Positions 22,760-22,923 of a DNA stretch of 22,923 nucleotides are shown piece after piece. Within the stretch, counting starts at the first letter, position 1. Every line of letters starts with the position of its first letter. The stretch is from the NCBI GenBank assembly GCA_023437345.1, contig JAEZGC010000234.1, positions 1 through 22,923 of the forward strand, written 5' to 3'. The notes beneath the pieces were generated by a model. That model saw only the letters and a program-made list of their open reading frames with translations, was not told the DNA's origin and searched no databases. A program made the position numbers and the translations under genes. This DNA is from Actinomycetes bacterium. GTDB lineage: Bacteria; Actinomycetota; Actinomycetes; Propionibacteriales; Propionibacteriaceae.

Positions 22760-22923
22760 ATGGAGCAGATGGGTGCCTTGCTGATCGGCCTGCTGGCCGG
22801 CCTCGCCGTCGGTGCGGTGGCGGTGTGGTTGGTGCTGCGCGCCCGGCAGGGCGTGGTGGCCGCGACAGCAGTGGCCGACGCCGAGCGTGCCAGGAGCGAG
22901 GTCGCCCAGGCGCGGGCGGAGAC
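22760..22923 (+). CDS. rmuC: Probable DNA recombination protein RmuC, N-terminal part (runs off the window)
   Basis: 54 codons are visible before the window ends. The protein begins MEQMGALLIGLLAGLAVGAV, one hydrophobic anchor of about 20 residues, followed by a charged, Ala/Glu/Arg-rich stretch (ATAVADAERARSEVAQARAE) that looks like the start of a coiled coil. RmuC proteins have this arrangement with a nuclease-like domain further on, and rmuC often lies near ychF in actinobacteria. The nuclease domain is outside the window, so the call rests on the N terminus and the context. Another anchored coiled-coil protein such as RNase Y is possible. ATG 22760 was chosen because the nearby ATG 22752 frame stops soon. 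Confidence 0.6.
   Translation, partial: MEQMGALLIGLLAGLAVGAVAVWLVLRARQGVVAATAVADAERARSEVAQARAE

Noticed and set aside
1..22923. CRISPR array, tRNA, rRNA, tmRNA, insertion sequence or integrase
   Set aside because: None was seen. The only tandem repeat array has 21-bp units without spacers, and no transposase-like protein is encoded.

Overview
The window is high-GC DNA (about 70% by eye) with strong G/C bias at third codon positions and frequent GTG starts. This, with a 7Fe ferredoxin of mycobacterial type, an actinobacterial-style PflA and the ychF/rmuC neighbourhood, points to an actinobacterium. Pyruvate formate-lyase, two alpha-glucan-degrading GH13 enzymes and transketolase together suggest a fermentative or facultative, glycogen-using member. 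Propionibacteriaceae is my best guess, but this is inference and not a database result.

Layout. (1) 1-1045: fdxA (-) diverges from a short protein (+) that looks like a shrunken acetyltransferase, followed by a 21-bp tandem repeat. (2) 1046-5700, all minus: a DMT/EamA exporter, a VanW/peptidoglycan-binding-like membrane-anchored protein and a GH13 glycosidase, probably one transcription unit with a 1-nt overlap between the last two. (3) 5794-12460, all minus: an ABC half-transporter, a type I pullulanase without signal peptide, and transketolase, ending at a strong hairpin. (4) 12641-13711 (+): an AlkZ-like winged-helix protein. (5) 13712-17082 (+): pflB-pflA behind a long leader with a GntR-type palindrome. 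(6) 17373-18896 (+): a PutP-type Na+/proline symporter. (7) 18897-20236: an unusual gene-poor stretch with hairpins, repeats, a LacI-type box and one VOC-family gene. (8) 20237-22661 (-): M18 aminopeptidase and the YchF ATPase. (9) 22760-end (+): the first 54 codons of a probable rmuC.

How the genes work together. Pullulanase and the GH13 glycosidase would release linear maltodextrin and glucose from branched or cyclic alpha-glucan in the cytoplasm. Transketolase links hexose phosphates to the pentose phosphate pathway. PflB with its radical-SAM activase converts pyruvate to acetyl-CoA and formate under anoxia. The remaining genes are mostly housekeeping.

Most of the window is ordinary. The parts worth a second look are the 3' end of ychF, where motifs resembling its terminal codons recur downstream as if a roughly 1-kb islet had been inserted; the hairpin-rich region at 18.9-19.3 kb; the 21-bp repeat array at 954-1043; the pflB operator; and several genes with a -10-like hexamer placed as for leaderless mRNAs. 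I found no CRISPR array, tRNA, rRNA, transposase or integrase. I did not identify a convincing new multi-gene system.
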